Assembly: GCA_947624565.1 (NCBI GenBank)
Contig: CANQKX010000001.1
Location: forward strand, 1 to 44,586
Direction: 5' to 3'
Source: an uncultured Bacilli bacterium
GTDB taxonomy: Bacteria > Bacillota_I > Bacilli_A > RF39 > UBA660
Length of the DNA: 44,586 nucleotides
The translations under genes and the position numbers were made by a program. Each line of letters starts with the position of its first letter. Within the stretch, counting starts at the first letter, position 1. Of this stretch, positions 41,824 through 44,586 are shown one piece after another. The notes under the pieces are model-generated. The model was not told the origin of the DNA and searched no databases. It saw nothing but the letters and a program-made list of their open reading frames with translations.

Positions 41824-42663
41824 TTATTCAACATTTATCTTATAATCCATTGCAGAACTAATTACTATTTCATAAGTTCTGTTGATTGTTTTTACATCAT
41901 AAGTTATATTATCATCATTTATCTTCTCATTAAAAGATATAATATCAGTTACTTCTATTTTTTCAACGTTTGGAGTTACTTTAATATAATTATCATATCC
42001 TTTTTTATTTATCATTAACTCATATGCTTCCTTTTTCAAATATTTATATTTTAGATAATAGTCATTTATATATCTATACAAAATTTCCCCTGTGTCATAA
42101 TTGTAACTATATTTATTATACGAATTATTTGATATTGAAATTTTTTTAATTTTTTCTTGTCTATTCTTCTTAGCTTTTTCAAAATTATCATTATCAGTTA
42201 CTTTAATTTCATATGTTTCGTCATCATAATTTAAATTTATTATTAAAAATATATTAGATAATTTATTATTTTTTTCAACAATTGACCTTGTATAATATAT
42301 TCCACCTGTTTCATTTTGCGATTTATATACTTCTTGTAAACTAAAATCTGTTATCTTATCAAATAAACTTAAAACATTTTCTTCATTTATATTTTCTTCT
42401 CTTACGTATTCATCATCTAATAAAGATAATACACCATCAATAGTTTTTTCATTCGTATAATTTATTATTTTTTTTATACCATCATATATAATCCCATATA
42501 TATATTCATCAGTTTCTTTTTTATAATTATCGTTAAATTTCAATATTTTATCATCTTCATTATCATTTGAATATTCAATATTATTAAACATATAATATAT
42601 GTTACCTATTAATAATATTATTAATATAAATACTAAAATAAAATTTACTTTTTTATTTTTCAT
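41824..42663 (-). CDS. Single-pass membrane protein, unknown function
   Basis: 279 residues: one N-terminal membrane helix (VNFILVFILIILLIGNIYYMF) and an extracytoplasmic, Lys/Asn/Tyr-rich domain. The middle part (IYDGIKKIINYTNEKTIDGVLSLLDDEYV) resembles NTF2-like or helical scaffolds, followed by beta strands (NIFLIINLNYDDETYEIKV). No family recognised. GGAGG precedes the start. It lies between the CHAP remnant and the C39-like gene, 11 bp from the latter. Confidence 0.6.
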   Translation of the reverse strand: MKNKKVNFILVFILIILLIGNIYYMFNNIEYSNDNEDDKILKFNDNYKKETDEYIYGIIYDGIKKIINYTNEKTIDGVLSLLDDEYVREENINEENVLSLFDKITDFSLQEVYKSQNETGGIYYTRSIVEKNNKLSNIFLIINLNYDDETYEIKVTDNDNFEKAKKNRQEKIKKISISNNSYNKYSYNYDTGEILYRYINDYYLKYKYLKKEAYELMINKKGYDNYIKVTPNVEKIEVTDIISFNEKINDDNITYDVKTINRTYEIVISSAMDYKINVE

Positions 42664-42681
42664 AACTTTATTTCCTCCAAG

Positions 42682-42927
42682 TTTCGTCCACGATATTATA
42701 GAATTTGGTTTGAATACTTGTCCATATTCAAAATATCCAGCATCTTTATTTATTCTGTATCCATTACCCCCTGTGTAGGATATTTTTTATGTATTGTTCC
42801 ATATTATTCTATGTACTGACTGGCTCTACCATTAACCCACCATACACACTAAAAAGATGAAAGTCTATTATATCCACGATTTCTGCTCCGATATTTTGGA
42901 AAAGTTCCTTTTTGACTTTTACCATTC
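42682..42927 (-). pseudogene. Decayed tandem duplicate of part of the CHAP domain
   Basis: This stretch aligns with 43130-43368, a segment of the CHAP gene just upstream. Shared blocks include TCGTCCACGATATTATAGAA, GGCTCTACCATTA against AGCTCTACCATTA, and CCAATATTTTGGAAAA against CGATATTTTGGAAAA. Small insertions and deletions (net about 7 bp) and substitutions break the frame. The stop codon of the intact gene (42919-42921) lies at the junction, so the duplication probably set the present C-terminus. Confidence 0.85.
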
Positions 42928-44142
42928 TTCCGGGTTATTCGGTTCTGATAAATATATATATCCATTTAATTTATAATTTTTCCAACCAATTGATGAAAGA
43001 TCTCCATCTAATGATATTTTGTCTATCCCATACCAACTTTTACCACTACCAGCATGACTTATATATATTCCATCTGATGTAACACCTTCAACATATGCCA
43101 CATGTCCATATTGTCCATTTTTCGTCCACGATATTATAGAATTTGGTTTAGGTACCTGTCCATATCCAAAATATCCATCATTTTTATTTTTTTCGTAATA
43201 GTCCCCTCCGTTACCTTGCTGTGTAGGATATTGTTTATGTATTGTTTGTTCTAAATACTGACTAGCTCTACCATTAGCCCACCATGTACATTGAAAAGGT
43301 GAAAGCCTATTATATCCACCATTTTTGCTCCAATATTTTGGAAAAGGTCCGTTTTGACTCTTACCATTTCCCTTATGAATTACTGTTTTTAATAACGCTG
43401 TTAATTGCTTTTCTAATTCATCTGCTTGTGCATCTGTAGTTATCCCACCGAAAACTGTTTGTACATTGCTACTATTAGTTGATGAATTTGTTTTAGGAAC
43501 ATATATTATATTGTATTTTTTTCTATATACAGCATACTTATAATCACATGTATATGCATTCCCTGATAAATACTTATCTGAAACATTAAGACTTATTATT
43601 AAATTAACTATTGTTGGTGTCGCAAATAACAAAACTGTTGCTGCTACTCTTTTAGCAAAATTTTTACCTGCTTTTCTTAAAGCCTCTTCTTCACTAGACA
43701 CAGTAGCTTTAGCAAAATCTAACGTTCCAAAGAAAATCAATAGTATAGGTCCTAATATATAAAATATAGTCATACCAGTATTAACAAAATCTTTAAATGT
43801 ATCATCAAATATTTGACCACATCTATCTTCATTTTCTTCTATTATTTTATCTACTTGAGATTGATATGATTCACATATATCATCATTATCATTTAACTTC
43901 ATTAATTCTGTAACAACAATATTTTTTTTGATGTTAAAATCATTACACAATGCAACATTCGATGAATTAGTATTATCTTCACAATTTATATTTTTAAGTT
44001 GTTCTGTATAACTATTGTAATCTTGTATTTTTTTATTAATTTCATCACAATGAGTATTTTCATTTTCCGCTGCAAAAACTATATTTATATTAAAAAAGAA
44101 AATTGATATTAATAAAAATATGTTAATTACATTTTTTCTCAT
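42919..44142 (-). CDS. TrbC/VirB2-like two-helix segment fused to a CHAP amidase domain
   Basis: 407 residues: signal peptide (to about residue 25), a cysteine-containing helical region, two membrane helices (TGMTIFYILGPILLIFFGTL and VAATVLLFATPTIVNLIISL) joined by DFAKATVSSEEEALRKAGKN, a linker, then a CHAP domain at about residues 270-400. The CHAP catalytic Cys is in FQCTWWANGRA and the His in YGHVAYVEG. CHAP domains cleave peptidoglycan. The two-helix module looks like TrbC/VirB2 pilins. It heads a four-gene envelope operon downstream of hpf. Confidence 0.8.
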   Translation of the reverse strand: MRKNVINIFLLISIFFFNINIVFAAENENTHCDEINKKIQDYNSYTEQLKNINCEDNTNSSNVALCNDFNIKKNIVVTELMKLNDNDDICESYQSQVDKIIEENEDRCGQIFDDTFKDFVNTGMTIFYILGPILLIFFGTLDFAKATVSSEEEALRKAGKNFAKRVAATVLLFATPTIVNLIISLNVSDKYLSGNAYTCDYKYAVYRKKYNIIYVPKTNSSTNSSNVQTVFGGITTDAQADELEKQLTALLKTVIHKGNGKSQNGPFPKYWSKNGGYNRLSPFQCTWWANGRASQYLEQTIHKQYPTQQGNGGDYYEKNKNDGYFGYGQVPKPNSIISWTKNGQYGHVAYVEGVTSDGIYISHAGSGKSWYGIDKISLDGDLSSIGWKNYKLNGYIYLSEPNNPEEW

Positions 44143-44162
44143 TTACATCATCCTTTATTTTA

Positions 44163-44191
44163 ATTATATAATATTGTAAAAATATTTACAA
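44163..44191 (-). promoter_or_regulatory. Promoter of the CHAP operon
   Basis: On the minus strand TTGTAA (44186-44191) and TATAAT (44163-44168) with a 17-bp spacer; the -35 is next to the T run of the hpf terminator. Confidence 0.75.
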
Positions 44192-44216
44192 GAAAAAAAC
44201 AGAAAACTATTCTGTT
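44192..44216 (-). terminator. hpf terminator
   Basis: ACAGAA and TTCTGT (44199-44215) form a hairpin containing the hpf stop codon, followed by seven T residues on the minus strand. Confidence 0.75.
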
Positions 44217-44586
44217 TCTATTATTCCATAATTTCCTGTTTTTCTTTTATATATAACACATACTTTATTTGAATTAACATCTTTATATATAAAGAATGAA
44301 TGACCCAACATTTCCATTTGAAGTATTGCCTCTTCTTCATCTATTGGTTTTAACTCAACTTGTTTTCTTCTTACAATAGAACCATTTTCTTCATATTCAT
44401 CTTCTAAATCATAATCAAAGTCTTTTATAAATGTTTTATCTATTTTTGAATTAATCTTTTCTTTATTTTTTCTTATTTGCCTTTCTAATTTATCTACAAT
44501 TTTATCAATAGCGGCATATAAATCTTCATTACTTTCTTCATTTCTAAGTAAAAAATGTTTAGTAGGTATAGTTACCTCAATAATTT
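44207..44586 (-). CDS. hpf: Ribosome hibernation promoting factor, long form (5' end beyond window)
   Basis: The last 125 codons, ending at TAG (44207-44209), are in the window. Visible are the end of the N-terminal ribosome-binding domain (EVTIPTKHFLLRNEESNEDLYAAIDKIVDKLERQ in pieces), a linker, and the complete C-terminal dimerisation domain: SIVRRKQVELKPIDEEAI, QMEMLGHSFFIY and YKRKTGNYGIIE. Long HPF pairs 70S ribosomes into inactive 100S dimers in slow growth. hpf next to secA-prfB is standard Bacillota order. Confidence 0.93.
   Translation of the reverse strand, partial: IIEVTIPTKHFLLRNEESNEDLYAAIDKIVDKLERQIRKNKEKINSKIDKTFIKDFDYDLEDEYEENGSIVRRKQVELKPIDEEEAILQMEMLGHSFFIYKDVNSNKVCVIYKRKTGNYGIIETE

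Noticed and set aside
1-44586. tRNA, rRNA, tmRNA or other stable RNA genes
   Set aside because: No cloverleaf, CCA end or rRNA motif could be found by eye in the intergenic regions on either strand; the gaps are short, AT-rich and mostly explained.
1-44586. Mycoplasma-type genetic code (TGA as Trp)
   Set aside because: All proteins keep full length with TGA as stop and use TGG for Trp; the only in-frame TGA is the prfB frameshift site.

Overview
The window is about 44.6 kb of very AT-rich, densely packed bacterial chromosome using the standard code (TGA acts as a stop, apart from one programmed frameshift). Gene content and order (rplM-rpsI, cdaA-cdaR, whiA-trxB-lgt-uvrA, uvrB, ftsEX, prfB, secA, hpf) point to a low-GC Bacillota. 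A class III anaerobic ribonucleotide reductase and a thioredoxin reductase-like protein without an NADPH motif suggest an anaerobe. My guess is an uncultured gut Bacilli lineage; that is inference, not something the sequence proves.

Layout. 1-1.75 kb: a LemA-like protein facing rplM-rpsI, which has a clear promoter and an L13-type leader hairpin. 1.7-4.6 kb: lipoprotein-cdaA-cdaR (c-di-AMP synthesis). 4.6-9.5 kb: an acidic membrane-anchored protein, nrdD-nrdG, and a divergent Crp/Fnr regulator sharing a perfect 16-bp palindrome with nrdD. 9.5-13.5 kb: a D,D-carboxypeptidase, two small coat-F-like proteins, HtrA, and an Abi/HEPN protein. 13.5-22.5 kb: whiA, a thioredoxin reductase-like gene, lgt, a small membrane protein, uvrA, two unknowns, uvrB. 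22.6-29.1 kb: an SDR, TM2 and DUF2752 membrane proteins, then prfB-yitT-ftsE-ftsX-M23 peptidase. 37.7-44.6 kb: secA, preceded by a four-gene envelope operon (CHAP protein, unknown, C39-like pseudo-peptidase, lipoprotein) and the 3' part of hpf.

The standout is 29.3-37.7 kb, between secA and prfB, genes that are neighbours in many Bacillota. Here four small cargo modules sit in tandem: a GNAT acetyltransferase; an XRE regulator plus type III restriction-modification; a DUF84 NTPase plus a KilA-N protein; and a nucleoside deoxyribosyltransferase-like gene. The modules are separated by three decayed copies of the last ~45 bp of secA (the CGSGKKYKNCCGK-stop zinc tail) plus the terminator region behind it. 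Each complete module carries its own short direct repeat at both ends, about 75-150 bp inside the secA-tail copies and mostly spaced 11 bp apart: ACTTATCTAA for the first, GGGAAC for the second, ATGAGG for the third. This is what attL/attR sites of tyrosine-recombinase elements look like (a core plus arm-type sites), but no recombinase is encoded in the modules. I read the region as a tandem array of integrase-less defence or accessory cassettes accreted at the 3' end of secA. All gene-free stretches longer than ~300 bp in the window are these junctions.
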